Shown: positions 40,902 to 50,088, counted from the first letter of the stretch. The stretch: DNA of 64,000 nt from Desulfobacterium sp. (GCA_030145245.1 JAQYWC010000043.1:1-64000), one strand, 5' to 3'. Numbers and translations are program-made. Notes: a model not told the origin generated them from the sequence alone.

Positions 40902-42732
40902 GCTGGGCAGTCGTTCTCATTGGAAGGCGGATGATGAACCGGGTTCCTTCCCCTGGAGATGACTCCACCGCAAGGCTTCCCCCGTGGTTTTCGGTGATGA
41001 TAAAGTAGGAGACTGACAGGCCGAGGCCAGTGCCGACCCCAACCGGTTTGGTGGTGAAGAAGGGTTCAAACACCCTTTTCCGGATAGACTCTTCCATGCC
41101 CGGGCCATTGTCTTCGATCTCGATGATCCCGGATTTACGGGCCTTGCGGATGCGCAGAACAAAGCAGGGGCTTTTATGTTCAGCCTTGTTTTCAGCCATG
41201 GCCTGGGCGCCGTTTTTCAGGATGTTGAGAATCACCTGCTGGAGCTTGGTGAGATCGCAGGGGATGTTCACCATCTCCTTGCTGTACTCCTTTTTGATGG
41301 CAATGCTCTTGAAATCATATTTTTTCTTCAGATCATAATCATTGGCCGCCAGCTCCAGGGTATCGTCGACAACGATCCGAAGGTCAGAGGCCACAAACCC
41401 GGAGTTGCTCTTTCTGCTGAAGGAGAGCATATTTTCGACGATCCTGGCGGCACGGGCCCCTGCCTGGCGAACCGAAGTCAAAAGCTCGAACACGCCCCGG
41501 CTGGTCATATATCCCTTGACGGCGGCCATGGTGATGCCCCACTCCTCGGCAGCCTTGATGTTTGCGGGCATGGTCTCAACCGAGAGCCTGTTTTCGATCA
41601 CCTGGGAGTTCTGGAGCATTCCGGCCAGAGGATTGTTGATCTCATGGGCCATGCCGGCGGCAAGCCCGCCCACGGAGAGCATCTTCTCGGTCTGGATCAT
41701 CATCTCCTCAAGGCGCACCCGGTCGGAGACATCGTCGATGCGGACAACCGCACCCTGCTGGGCTTCGGATGTGAGGGGAGAAACAACAATGGAAACATAA
41801 CTGGGCCCGGACTTCCTGTTAACCCGGAACTTCAGGTCCTTTTTAAGCGTTTTCCTGGAAAGGGCCCGCTCAATCATCTCCCCCTTGTTCTCAAGCCATG
41901 GAAACATCTCGGTGAAATGTTTTCCCAGGGCGTTGTCAATGGACTTTCCGGCCACCTCCTCGGCCCGCTTGTTCCAATGGGTGATCTTGCCCTGGGCATC
42001 CACCCCCACCAGGATGGAATCGATGGAGTTAAACAGGTCGGAGATGTAGTTTTTAGCGCTGTTGAGGCTGCGCTCCCGCTTCTGAAGGGTGTCGGCCATG
42101 TTTTCAAACCGGTCCACGATAAGGGAGAGCTCCTTCTGCCTCACCTGGGTCAGTTCGTAGGAATAATCACCGGCTGCGATTCTCTCGATCCCCTGGATGA
42201 GATTATCAAAGGGTTTCTTGAGAAAGATCCTCAACAGAAATCCCGTGGCAAAGATAACAATGACGATCAGGATGACGCCTGTCACAGCATAGGAGGAGAT
42301 AAGGCGTTCCAACCGCTGTTTATAATACTTTTTGGTGAGCCCCAGCTTGATGTGGGCGATCACCTCTCCCTGGTGGAGCACATCCCCTTCCCGTACGATG
42401 GTGTTAAAGTCGCCGGGCTCTGTTCTCCGGATGATGATCTCCCGGCTCACTCCCTCGGTGATCAGGAGTTCGGCCACAGGATCGGACAGGAAATAAGCCC
42501 CGGCAATTTTCTCCAGTGCTTCCCTGTCAAAGTTCCATATGGGCAGTTCCACGCTCTTCTGAAGATTGCCAAGGAGCTCGTCCGCCTTTTCCCCAAGTTC
42601 CCTCTTTTCGTTGTGGCTGATCACAAGGCAGTGGAGAAAAACGGTGGTGGCAATGACCCCCACCAGGACCAGCACAAGGCTGACGCTCAGATTTCTTGAA
42701 ATAGATGTTGCAGACCCCAATTGTTTATTCAA
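40882..42732 (-). CDS. Membrane sensor histidine kinase (HAMP-PAS)
   Basis: A 616-residue kinase. Two membrane helices (about residues 14-36 and 150-172) bracket a periplasmic sensor of about 110 residues with a double-PAS-like pattern (LPIWNFDREALEKIAGAYF). A HAMP domain follows, then PAS (about 240-360), HisKA with AAGMAHEINNPLAGMLQ, and HATPase with DNGPGMEE and [14 protein letters not shown]. The start is TTG 42732 with AAGG upstream. No response regulator is next to it; instead the radical SAM gene overlaps its end. The kinase fragment at 63766-64000 is closely similar at its C-terminus. Confidence 0.88.
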   Translation of the reverse strand: MNKQLGSATSISRNLSVSLVLVLVGVIATTVFLHCLVISHNEKRELGEKADELLGNLQKSVELPIWNFDREALEKIAGAYFLSDPVAELLITEGVSREIIIRRTEPGDFNTIVREGDVLHQGEVIAHIKLGLTKKYYKQRLERLISSYAVTGVILIVIVIFATGFLLRIFLKKPFDNLIQGIERIAAGDYSYELTQVRQKELSLIVDRFENMADTLQKRERSLNSAKNYISDLFNSIDSILVGVDAQGKITHWNKRAEEVAGKSIDNALGKHFTEMFPWLENKGEMIERALSRKTLKKDLKFRVNRKSGPSYVSIVVSPLTSEAQQGAVVRIDDVSDRVRLEEMMIQTEKMLSVGGLAAGMAHEINNPLAGMLQNSQVIENRLSVETMPANIKAAEEWGITMAAVKGYMTSRGVFELLTSVRQAGARAARIVENMLSFSRKSNSGFVASDLRIVVDDTLELAANDYDLKKKYDFKSIAIKKEYSKEMVNIPCDLTKLQQVILNILKNGAQAMAENKAEHKSPCFVLRIRKARKSGIIEIEDNGPGMEESIRKRVFEPFFTTKPVGVGTGLGLSVSYFIITENHGGSLAVESSPGEGTRFIIRLPMRTTAQLDSKTP

Positions 42733-42877
42733 CGTTTATACCTTCTGTTTGTCACGGGGGTTTTTCAATTTAATTCTTGAGCTCCCAGGCACTGTTTCGC
42801 TATTATTGGAAACTTTCTGTTCCCCTGTCAAGCACTAATCACACCGGAGGTTGTTTCTACAAAAAGAAACAAAAACC

Positions 42878-42905
42878 TTGACACCCCTTTTTTTTGGGGT
42901 ATACT
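42878..42905 (+). promoter_or_regulatory. Promoter of the trp operon
   Basis: TTGACA (42878-42883) and TATACT (42900-42905) are spaced by 16 bases. Between and over them, ACCCC and GGGGT flank a run of eight T residues, forming an inverted repeat that could be an operator. The trp leader starts about 49 bases after the -10. Confidence 0.8.
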
Positions 42906-42953
42906 CTGCATCTAATAATAATAAAAAAATCCCTTTACACGAGGAAAAAAGCC

Positions 42954-43040
42954 TTGAATAACAACGATCATCACCCAACCCATGTAAACCGCTGCTGGTG
43001 GTGGCATACCTTTACTTTCGGCATGCCGTGGGCTGGATAG
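42954..43040 (+). CDS. trpL: Trp leader peptide
   Basis: A 28-residue leader starting at TTG 42954, with GAGG nine bases upstream. It contains three tandem tryptophan codons in RCWWWHTF, then another in PWAG just before the TAG. Ribosome stalling at the Trp codons when charged tRNA-Trp is scarce would alter folding of the RNA that follows; GGGCT (43030-43034) can pair with AGCCC (43039-43043) as one of the alternative stems. Confidence 0.9.
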   Translation: MNNNDHHPTHVNRCWWWHTFTFGMPWAG

Positions 43041-43066
43041 CCCGTTATTTAAGGAAAAAAATAATA

Positions 43067-43102
43067 GACCGCGGCAGCCAGGGGCTTCGCGGTCTTTTTT
43101 TT
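43067..43102 (+). terminator. trp attenuator terminator
   Basis: GACCGCG (43067-43073) pairs with CGCGGTC (43088-43094) around a 14-base loop, followed by eight T residues. It lies between trpL and trpE, the position of a classical transcription attenuator. Confidence 0.9.
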
Positions 43103-43157
43103 ATTCCCGCGACAGGTTCCCCGGGCTGATCAACCAACAGATAGAGGAACAAAACCA

Positions 43158-44669
43158 ATGATTTTAAACCAATTTCCTGACAAACAGCGATTCATGGACC
43201 TTGCCGAGACCGGCAACGTGGTTCCCCTGTGCACCCAAATCCTTGCAGATACGGAGACCCCGGTCTCAATCCTTGAAAAGTTATACCGGAAAGACGCCCC
43301 CCTCTTTCTGCTGGAGAGCGTGGAAGGAGGAGAGAGATGGGCCAGGTACAGCTTTCTTGGCATCGGGGCCAACAGCGAAATCCGCGTCTTTTCAGACCGT
43401 GTGGAGATCGTTTCGGTTAAAGGCACCCAAACCATTGCCCACAACAACGATCCCCTGGCGGTATTAAGGGAAATCACAGATCACTACACCCCCTGCGACA
43501 TGGAGGAACTCCCCCGCTTCTGGAGCGGGCTCACCGGCTATTTCACCTATGAGATGGTCGGTTTTTTCGAGAAGATTCCCGTGAATCTCCCGGAAGATAC
43601 CCCCTATGCCCATTTCATCATCCCCGATGCCATGATCATCTTCGACACCATGAAGCACACCCTTACTTTAGTGAAGATAGCCTACCTTGAAGCGGATGAA
43701 GATACAGGGGCGGCATTTGAGAATGCTTCAGCCGGTCTTGAGACATTGCTTGCCAGGATCAACAAACCCAGTGCCGCGGCAACCCGGGAACATCCCCCGG
43801 AAGAGAAAGAAAGAGAGTTCAGCTTCATGCCGGAAACAGATGCGGAAACATACATCAACGGGGTGAATACCCTCAAGGAGAAGATCGTCGAAGGTGAGAT
43901 CATCCAGGCGGTCTATTCCCAGCCCTTCTCCTGCACCGCCCCGGTGGACCCCGTAACCCTCTACAGGGCCCAGCGCTATGTCAACCCGTCGCCCTACATG
44001 TTTTTCATGAATTTTCAGGGAATGACCATGGCAGGATCTTCCCCGGAGACAATGGTCCGCCTGGAGGGTGGAAGCGCCACATTGAGGCCCATTGCCGGCA
44101 CCCGGCCCAGGGGGGCCAGCGAGCAGGAGGACAGACGACTTGCGGATGAGCTTTTAAACGATGAGAAAGAGAGGGCCGAACACCTCATGCTGGTGGATCT
44201 GGGACGAAACGATCTGGGCAGGGTTGCCGAGACGGGCAGCGTCCAGGTCACGGAGCTGATGGAGGTGGAGCGTTACTCCCATGTGATGCACCTTGTCTCC
44301 AACATCAGCTGCGATCTTATGGAGGATATCGATGCCTGGGACCTTCTGAGGGCCACCTTCCCGGCAGGCACCCTGTCGGGAGCGCCCAAGATCCGGGCCA
44401 TGGAAATCATCTCAGAACTTGAAAACCGGCCCAGGGGGGTGTACGGCGGGGCTGCCGGCTACATCTCGTTTACCGGCAACATGGACCTTGCCATCACCAT
44501 CCGGACCGCTGTCATGGAGAACGACAAAGTGACGGTCCAGGCCGGCGCCGGCATCGTTGCCGACTCCGATCCCCAAAAAGAACTCGAAGAGTGCAGGAAC
44601 AAGGCAAAGAGCGTTGAACGGGCCATGGAGCTTGCCCTTGGAAAGACCCGGGGAGGTGGATCATGCTAG
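43158..44669 (+). CDS. trpE: Anthranilate synthase component I
   Basis: TrpE uses ammonia from TrpG to convert chorismate to anthranilate. The 503-residue protein has an N-terminal regulatory part with LLESVEGGERWARYSFLG, the region of the tryptophan-inhibition site (LESVxxGE). The catalytic part contains PSPYMFFMNF, GSSPETMVRLEGG, PIAGTRPRG, FPAGTLSGAPKIRAMEII and GAGIVADSDP. It is the first structural gene after the attenuator and overlaps trpG by seven bases. Confidence 0.96.
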   Translation: MILNQFPDKQRFMDLAETGNVVPLCTQILADTETPVSILEKLYRKDAPLFLLESVEGGERWARYSFLGIGANSEIRVFSDRVEIVSVKGTQTIAHNNDPLAVLREITDHYTPCDMEELPRFWSGLTGYFTYEMVGFFEKIPVNLPEDTPYAHFIIPDAMIIFDTMKHTLTLVKIAYLEADEDTGAAFENASAGLETLLARINKPSAAATREHPPEEKEREFSFMPETDAETYINGVNTLKEKIVEGEIIQAVYSQPFSCTAPVDPVTLYRAQRYVNPSPYMFFMNFQGMTMAGSSPETMVRLEGGSATLRPIAGTRPRGASEQEDRRLADELLNDEKERAEHLMLVDLGRNDLGRVAETGSVQVTELMEVERYSHVMHLVSNISCDLMEDIDAWDLLRATFPAGTLSGAPKIRAMEIISELENRPRGVYGGAAGYISFTGNMDLAITIRTAVMENDKVTVQAGAGIVADSDPQKELEECRNKAKSVERAMELALGKTRGGGSC

Positions 44670-45232
44670 TGGCAATGATAGACAACTACGACTCGTTCAC
44701 CTTCAACCTTGTCCACTACCTGAGGCAGACAGGTGCGGATGTAAAGGTGTTCAGAAACGATGAAACCACGGTTGCGGCCCTTGAAGCCATGGCCCCTGAT
44801 GCCATTGTCATCTCCCCGGGTCCGGGACGGCCCGAGGGTGCGGGCATCAGCCTCGGGGTGATCCGCCACTTTTCAGGAAAACTGCCCATCCTCGGCGTCT
44901 GCCTCGGCCACCAGACCCTGGCCGCCTGTTTCGGCGCCACCATCGTCCATGCAAAACAGATCATGCACGGAAAAACCTCCCAGGTCACGGCAAACGGCCA
45001 GGGCGTATTCAAAGGGATCAAAAGCCCCTTTGCCGCCATGCGCTACCACTCCCTTGCCGTATCAAGAGAAGATCTGCCGTCATGCCTTGAGGTCACGGCC
45101 GAATCAGAGGACGGAGAGATCATGGGGCTTGCCCACAGGGAGCACCCCACCCAGGGCGTTCAGTTTCACCCGGAATCCATCATGACATCGGTGGGCAAAC
45201 GGCTCATCAGAAATTTCATAAAAGGAGTATGA
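44663..45232 (+). CDS. trpG: Anthranilate synthase component II (glutamine amidotransferase)
   Basis: A 189-residue class I glutamine amidotransferase that provides ammonia to TrpE. The oxyanion and nucleophile region reads ISPGPGRPEGAG, then GVCLGHQTLAACFG with the catalytic Cys, and the C-terminal HPESIMTS with the catalytic His. Full length for the family. It overlaps trpE at its start, and GTATGA joins it to trpD. Confidence 0.95.
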   Translation: MLVAMIDNYDSFTFNLVHYLRQTGADVKVFRNDETTVAALEAMAPDAIVISPGPGRPEGAGISLGVIRHFSGKLPILGVCLGHQTLAACFGATIVHAKQIMHGKTSQVTANGQGVFKGIKSPFAAMRYHSLAVSREDLPSCLEVTAESEDGEIMGLAHREHPTQGVQFHPESIMTSVGKRLIRNFIKGV

Positions 45233-45234
45233 CA

Positions 45235-46254
45235 ATGGACTTCACCAAGAATCTCACAACCATCATACAGGGAAAGGATCTCTCCGCCGACACCATGGCA
45301 TCCATGATATCCGCCATCTTTTCAGGCACCATCACCAATGCCCAGATCGGTGCCTTCATGGCCGCCCTGGCCGCCAAGGGAGAAACCGTGGAAGAGCTTT
45401 TCGGGGCTGCCCGGGCCATGCGGAGAAAGGCGGTCAGAATACAGACCATGGAAAAAAAATGCGTTGACACCTGCGGCACCGGCGGGGATGCCTCGGGATC
45501 CTTTAATATCTCCACCACCACGGCCTTTGTGGTGGCAGGTTGCGGAGTCACCGTTGCCAAGCACGGCAACAGGAGCATCTCGAGCCAGTGCGGCAGCGCC
45601 GATCTCCTGGAAGCCCTGGGGGTGGTGATCGATCTCGACCCTGAAATCGTTGAAGAGGCCGTGAACGAGATCGGCCTGGGATTTCTCTTTGCCCCGCGGT
45701 TCCACGGCGCCATGAAGCATGCGGCAACCGCAAGGAGGGAGGTGGGCATCCGCAGCATCTTCAACATGCTCGGCCCCCTGACCAACCCGGCCGCGGCCAA
45801 ATGCCAGCTGATAGGGGTGTTTGATCCAAAGCTCACCGAGATGTATGCCCAGGTTCTTAAGCTCCTGGGCACCCACAGGGCCTTTGTGGTCCACGGCCAC
45901 GACGGAATGGACGAGATCACCGTGTGCGCCCCCACCCGGGTGAGCGAACTTGCCAACGGTCTCATCCGCTCCTATGACCTGGATCCCCTGAAGTTCTTTG
46001 ACCACTATGCCGATCCAAGGGAACTCAGGGGAGGAGACGCAAATGAGAACGCCGGGATCACCCGGGCCATCCTCAAGGGAGAAAGGGGCGCCAGGCGCAA
46101 CATCGTTCTAATCAATTCAGCGGCGGCACTGGTGGCGGCCGATGGGGTAAATGATCTCTCCCAGGGGATCGCCATGGCAGAAGCAACCATAGATTCGGGC
46201 AGGGCCATGGAGAAACTGGAACATTTGATCAATTTCACACAGGAGAACGGTTAG
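45235..46254 (+). CDS. trpD: Anthranilate phosphoribosyltransferase
   Basis: TrpD transfers phosphoribose from PRPP to anthranilate. The 339-residue protein has VDTCGTGGDASGSFNIST, VAKHGNRSISSQCGSADLLEALG, FLFAPRFHGAMKHA and GPLTNPA, all conserved. ATG 45235 lies seven bases after AAAGGAG and is preferred over ATG 45229, which sits one base after it and overlaps the trpG stop. One base separates it from the fused trpCF gene. Confidence 0.96.
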   Translation: MDFTKNLTTIIQGKDLSADTMASMISAIFSGTITNAQIGAFMAALAAKGETVEELFGAARAMRRKAVRIQTMEKKCVDTCGTGGDASGSFNISTTTAFVVAGCGVTVAKHGNRSISSQCGSADLLEALGVVIDLDPEIVEEAVNEIGLGFLFAPRFHGAMKHAATARREVGIRSIFNMLGPLTNPAAAKCQLIGVFDPKLTEMYAQVLKLLGTHRAFVVHGHDGMDEITVCAPTRVSELANGLIRSYDLDPLKFFDHYADPRELRGGDANENAGITRAILKGERGARRNIVLINSAAALVAADGVNDLSQGIAMAEATIDSGRAMEKLEHLINFTQENG

Positions 46255-46255
46255 G

Positions 46256-47713
46256 ATGGCGGTAAAGGGATTTTTAAAAGAGATACAAGCGATCAAACAA
46301 AAAGAGATAGCACAGCTGGCCGCCCAAACCGGGATCAACCGTCTCAGGAAACAGGCGGAAGCAAGGGAACCCGGTGCAAGCTTCAGGCAGGCCCTTGGAG
46401 CCAGCTCCCCCTCCAGGGTCGGCATCATTGCCGAGATCAAAAAGGCATCCCCCTCCAAGGGAGACATCCGGCCGGATCTTGACCCCTTCAAGCTTGCGAA
46501 GGAGTACACCGAAGCAGGGGCCGCTGCCATCTCCGTGCTCACCGAGTCTCACTATTTCAAGGGAACCATGGAAGACCTTGGGGCCGCGAGAAGGGCAAGC
46601 GACCTTCCCATCCTCAGGAAGGACTTTATCTTCTCGGAGATCCAGATCTATGAATCCAGGGCGGCAGGAGCTGATGCCATTCTTCTCATCACCACCCTTC
46701 TTGATCCGGGACAGCTTTGCGACTACATCTGCCTTGCAAGGGAGCTTGGCATGGAACCCCTGGTGGAGATAAACTCGGAACATGAACTTGAAACCGCCCT
46801 GGGGGCGAATGCTGCCGTAATAGGAATAAACAACCGGAACCTTGCCACCCTGGAGACGGACCTTAACGTGGCACAGCGGCTTGCCCCCTTTTTCACGGGC
46901 AGGGAAATTCCGGTGGCGGCAAGCGGCATCTCAGAAAGACAGGATATCGAGGCCGGCATCGAGGCCGGTATCGTCAATTTCCTTGTGGGCGAAAGCATTG
47001 TAAGGGCCCCGGACACCCAGGCGTTCATCCATGATCTCCTGGGAGAATCACCCGAAGCACCCCAACGAAATACTGATGACTCTCCCATGGTGAAAATCTG
47101 CGGACTGACCGATCCCCATGAGGCAAAGAAGTGTGTCGAACTTGGGGCCGACGCCATCGGCCTTGTGTTCTACGAAAAAAGCCCCCGGCACATCTCCATT
47201 GACCAGGCCCGCAGAATAACCGACAATCTGCCGGAATCCGCCATCTCCGTGGGGGTGTTTGTCAATGCAGATCCAGAGTACATCATGGAACGAATCGTCG
47301 CCTGCGACCTCAAGGCGGTCCAGCTCCACGGCCAGGAGAGCCCGGAACTTGTAACCCAGCTTGCCCGGTCCGGCATCCGGGTGATCAAGGCCCTGTTTGC
47401 CGAACAAGCGCCGGGATTCGACACAGTCACAGCCTATGAAGACGCCTGGGGATTTCTTGTGGAGCATGGAAAGGGAACCCTTCCCGGGGGCAATGCAGAA
47501 GCATGGGAGTGGGACCGTGCCAACAAAATAAAGGAGGTCCGTAACCTGATCCTGGCAGGCGGCCTCGATCCGGATAACGTTCAACAGGCTGTGGCAAAGA
47601 CAGCGCCCTTTATGGTGGATGTAAGTTCAGGAGTTGAGCACTCCTTTGGCAGAAAAGACCTTGCCAGGGTGGCACAATTCATCAGTGCGGCCAAAGGACG
47701 CTCCAACGCCTGA
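46256..47713 (+). CDS. trpCF: Bifunctional indole-3-glycerol phosphate synthase / phosphoribosylanthranilate isomerase
   Basis: A 485-residue fusion of two TIM-barrel enzymes in reverse metabolic order, as in enterobacteria. Residues 1-265 are TrpC: EIKKASPSKGDIR, LTESHYFKGTMEDL, LRKDFIF, GINNRNLATLETDL and VAASGIS. From about residue 278 the TrpF part has MVKICGLTDPHEAKKC, ADAIGLVFYEKSPRHIS, VFVNAD, VQLHGQESPEL and ILAGGLDPDNV. Both catalytic sets look intact. It is the last gene of the operon; trpB and trpA do not follow. Its stop is one base from the convergent LysM gene. Confidence 0.95.
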   Translation: MAVKGFLKEIQAIKQKEIAQLAAQTGINRLRKQAEAREPGASFRQALGASSPSRVGIIAEIKKASPSKGDIRPDLDPFKLAKEYTEAGAAAISVLTESHYFKGTMEDLGAARRASDLPILRKDFIFSEIQIYESRAAGADAILLITTLLDPGQLCDYICLARELGMEPLVEINSEHELETALGANAAVIGINNRNLATLETDLNVAQRLAPFFTGREIPVAASGISERQDIEAGIEAGIVNFLVGESIVRAPDTQAFIHDLLGESPEAPQRNTDDSPMVKICGLTDPHEAKKCVELGADAIGLVFYEKSPRHISIDQARRITDNLPESAISVGVFVNADPEYIMERIVACDLKAVQLHGQESPELVTQLARSGIRVIKALFAEQAPGFDTVTAYEDAWGFLVEHGKGTLPGGNAEAWEWDRANKIKEVRNLILAGGLDPDNVQQAVAKTAPFMVDVSSGVEHSFGRKDLARVAQFISAAKGRSNA

Positions 47714-47714
47714 T

Positions 47715-48398
47715 TTACCTCACAACAAGTTTTTCACCGGGAAAGATTCCATCCTTGGCCCCAAGCTTGTTCAATGCCCTCAGATTCTTTACCGAGGTAT
47801 TGTAGTGCCGGCTGATGCTGTAGAGGGTATCCCCCTTTTTCACCGTATGGTGCACAGCGGACTTGGTTGCCACCTTTACCGGTGCCTTTTTCACGGGGGC
47901 CGTTTTCTGGGCAACCTTTTTTACCGGGGGCTTGGCCTGGGCCTGGGTTGACCGTACAAGCTTCCGGTCAAGCTTCTTCTCCAGTCCTGCAAGCCCCTTC
48001 TCCAGGGTAACAAGCCTGGTGGCCACCAGGTCGAATTTTACGGAAAGAGCCGCCTCCACCCGTTCAACCCTGGCGTTATAGGAATCCAGGGAGGGATTGG
48101 TTCCGGACGGGGGAGTCTGAAGATTGACCATCCTCTCCAGTTTTGCCATGCGCTCTTCAATGGATTGAACGTCAGCAGTTTCGACTGGCTGGTCGTTGCC
48201 CTTCGGATCCGAGGACTTAAAGAACACGAAGAAAACAATCAACGTGATGAGCCCTGCCCCAATAAAAATTGCCGACAGCTCACTTTTCTTCAAAAGCGAA
48301 GTTCCGCCCGGTTCATTGTCATCCCCGGTTTTTTTGAAGTTCAGCCTGGCGTCCGGAGTGGAAGTGATATCGTTTTTAGAGCCCTTAGTTTTACTCAT
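47715..48398 (-). CDS. Membrane-anchored LysM-domain protein
   Basis: A 227-residue protein. After a charged cytoplasmic N-terminus comes one membrane helix (SAIFIGAGLITLIVFFVFF), a coiled-coil-like region, a lysine/proline/valine-rich linker (KKVAQKTAPVKKAPVKVATK) and a single C-terminal LysM domain, HHTVKKGDTLYSISRHYNTS followed by LRALNKLG. It probably binds peptidoglycan from the inner membrane. The start at 48398 has AGGAG upstream; the longer frame to 48509 lacks support. It ends one base from trpCF. Confidence 0.82.
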   Translation of the reverse strand: MSKTKGSKNDITSTPDARLNFKKTGDDNEPGGTSLLKKSELSAIFIGAGLITLIVFFVFFKSSDPKGNDQPVETADVQSIEERMAKLERMVNLQTPPSGTNPSLDSYNARVERVEAALSVKFDLVATRLVTLEKGLAGLEKKLDRKLVRSTQAQAKPPVKKVAQKTAPVKKAPVKVATKSAVHHTVKKGDTLYSISRHYNTSVKNLRALNKLGAKDGIFPGEKLVVR

Positions 48399-48490
48399 GG
48401 AGTTTCTCCTCTTGTATCGCATAAAAATCTGTAATATGTACATACCATGTTGTACTGATTTATCAACCTTGAAGTTTACAAGGACATGAA

Positions 48491-49345
48491 ATGAAACAGC
48501 GAACCACAATGGTGTGCCTCGTCATCTGTACCCTGGTCTGTCTGGCCGTTCCGGTTAACGCCCAGGACCAGGTCTTCACCAACACGCTCGGAATGCGGTT
48601 CATCCCGGTTCCAAGCGGACGCTTTTACATGGGAAGCCCAAAATCGGAAATCGGGCATACCCGGGACGAGACCCGTCACACGGTCTTTATATCAAAGGAC
48701 TTTTACATCCAGGAGACCGAGATGACCCAGGGCCAGTGGAAACGCCTGGTGGGATTCAACCCTTCGGCCTTTCCGGAATGCGGGGACAACTGTCCCGTGG
48801 ATACGGTTTCATGGGAAGAGTGCATGGAGTTCATCCGGGTGCTCAACCAGTACGAGGGCACCAGCAAGTACCGGCTTCCCACCGAGGCTGAATGGGAGTA
48901 TGCATGCAGGGCCGGAACCACCACTGCATTCTCAAGCGGCCCCATCACCACAACCTCCTGCACAGAGATCGAGCCTGCCCTGGATGCTGTTGGATGGTAT
49001 TGCGCAAATTCCGGCTATAAAGATCCGCCGGACGATTTCAGGCCCCATCCTGTTAAGGCAAAAAAGCCCAATCCGTGGGGACTCTACGACATGCACGGCA
49101 ATGTTCAGGAATGGGTCCTTGACTCATGTAAATGGCGGGACCGGTTAAAGGGGCGGGTGGGGGTGATAACGAAAACCTACCGTGACAACATCGTCGATCC
49201 CCTGTCAACCAAAGGGGACCGACGGATCTTCAAGGGAGGCGGCTGGCACCAGAACCCCAAATACTGCAGAAGTGCCTACCGAAGCTATTACAAGCCCGTG
49301 GCCAAGAGAAACAGCCTGGGGTTTCGCCTGGTGAAGGAGCGCTAA
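48491..49345 (+). CDS. Secreted formylglycine-generating-enzyme (SUMF1) domain protein
   Basis: A 284-residue protein with a signal peptide (TMVCLVICTLVCLAVPVNAQ) and one FGE-sulfatase domain: GMRFIPVPSGRFYMGSP, ETEMTQGQWKRLVG, YRLPTEAEWEYACRAGTTT, NPWGLYDMHGNVQEWVLD, FKGGGWHQNP and NSLGFRLVK. True FGE converts a sulfatase Cys to formylglycine, but most bacterial members with export signals have other or unknown roles, and no sulfatase gene is near. Its TAA overlaps the TAG of the convergent flagellin gene (CTAA). Confidence 0.83.
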   Translation: MKQRTTMVCLVICTLVCLAVPVNAQDQVFTNTLGMRFIPVPSGRFYMGSPKSEIGHTRDETRHTVFISKDFYIQETEMTQGQWKRLVGFNPSAFPECGDNCPVDTVSWEECMEFIRVLNQYEGTSKYRLPTEAEWEYACRAGTTTAFSSGPITTTSCTEIEPALDAVGWYCANSGYKDPPDDFRPHPVKAKKPNPWGLYDMHGNVQEWVLDSCKWRDRLKGRVGVITKTYRDNIVDPLSTKGDRRIFKGGGWHQNPKYCRSAYRSYYKPVAKRNSLGFRLVKER

Positions 49346-50088
49346 CCCAGAAGGAGAGCCACCCTTTGGGCGTTAACGTTTGCCTTGGACTGGGCAAAGG
49401 CGGAGGTCTGTTTAAGCAGATCCAGCCGCTTCATATTCATGACCTCCTCGGCAAGATCAACATCCCGGATCTGGGACTCCGAACTCCTTGCCGCAACCTC
49501 CTGGCTTCCCAGATTGGAGATTTCCACCTCAAGCTGGTTCTGACGTGATCCCATGTCGGACCTGGAAGAGCCTATCACCTCAAGGGCTTCACTTACAGCC
49601 TCCTGGGCCCCTTGCGCACCCTCAAGGGTGGAGAGGTCAATCTCTGAAAGCTGGGACAGTCCCGGAACGTCAGCAAGCAGAGGCTTGCTGTTAAAGGTGG
49701 TGCCTTGGTAGAGATCTTTCAATGCCTGAAGGGATTTTCCCACATCTGACTGGATAGCCATCCGGGTTTCGCTGGTCTGGGTATCGGACGCCGCCTGGAC
49801 AGCCTTTTCGCCGATCCCCTGGACGATCTGAGTGGCCTGCCCAAGGGCGGATTCCCGGATCTGCACCATGGAAATATCGTCCACGGCATTACGGCTCATC
49901 TGCCCCATGCTGAGTGCGGCACTGTTGAGGCTGTCGGCAATGGCCATTCCCGAGGCATCATCGGCAGCGCGGTTAATCCTGCTGCCCGACGAAATTTTCT
50001 CCAGGGAACGGTCAAACGCATCGGAAACCGACCGAAACGCATTCCCGGCAGACTGGCTTAAAGTGTTGGTGTTGATCGAAAGAGACAT
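49342..50088 (-). CDS. Flagellin
   Basis: A 248-residue flagellin of minimal size: D0/D1 N-terminus with SLSINTNTLSQSAGNAF, SLEKISSGSRINRAADDASGMAIADSL and a matching C-terminal region IRDVDLAEEVMNMKRLDLL followed by QTSAFAQSKANVNAQRVALLLG. The variable central domain is almost absent. Start 50088 has AGGAGG upstream; the six-codon extension to 50106 is unlikely. No other flagellar gene is in the window, and no FliA-type promoter was recognised in the 95 bases upstream. It may be one of several flagellins of the cell. Confidence 0.93.
   Translation of the reverse strand: MSLSINTNTLSQSAGNAFRSVSDAFDRSLEKISSGSRINRAADDASGMAIADSLNSAALSMGQMSRNAVDDISMVQIRESALGQATQIVQGIGEKAVQAASDTQTSETRMAIQSDVGKSLQALKDLYQGTTFNSKPLLADVPGLSQLSEIDLSTLEGAQGAQEAVSEALEVIGSSRSDMGSRQNQLEVEISNLGSQEVAARSSESQIRDVDLAEEVMNMKRLDLLKQTSAFAQSKANVNAQRVALLLG

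Noticed and set aside
41176-42699. A 507-codon plus-strand frame opposite the histidine kinase
   Set aside because: The opposite strand encodes HAMP, HisKA and HATPase motifs; the antisense product has no recognisable feature.
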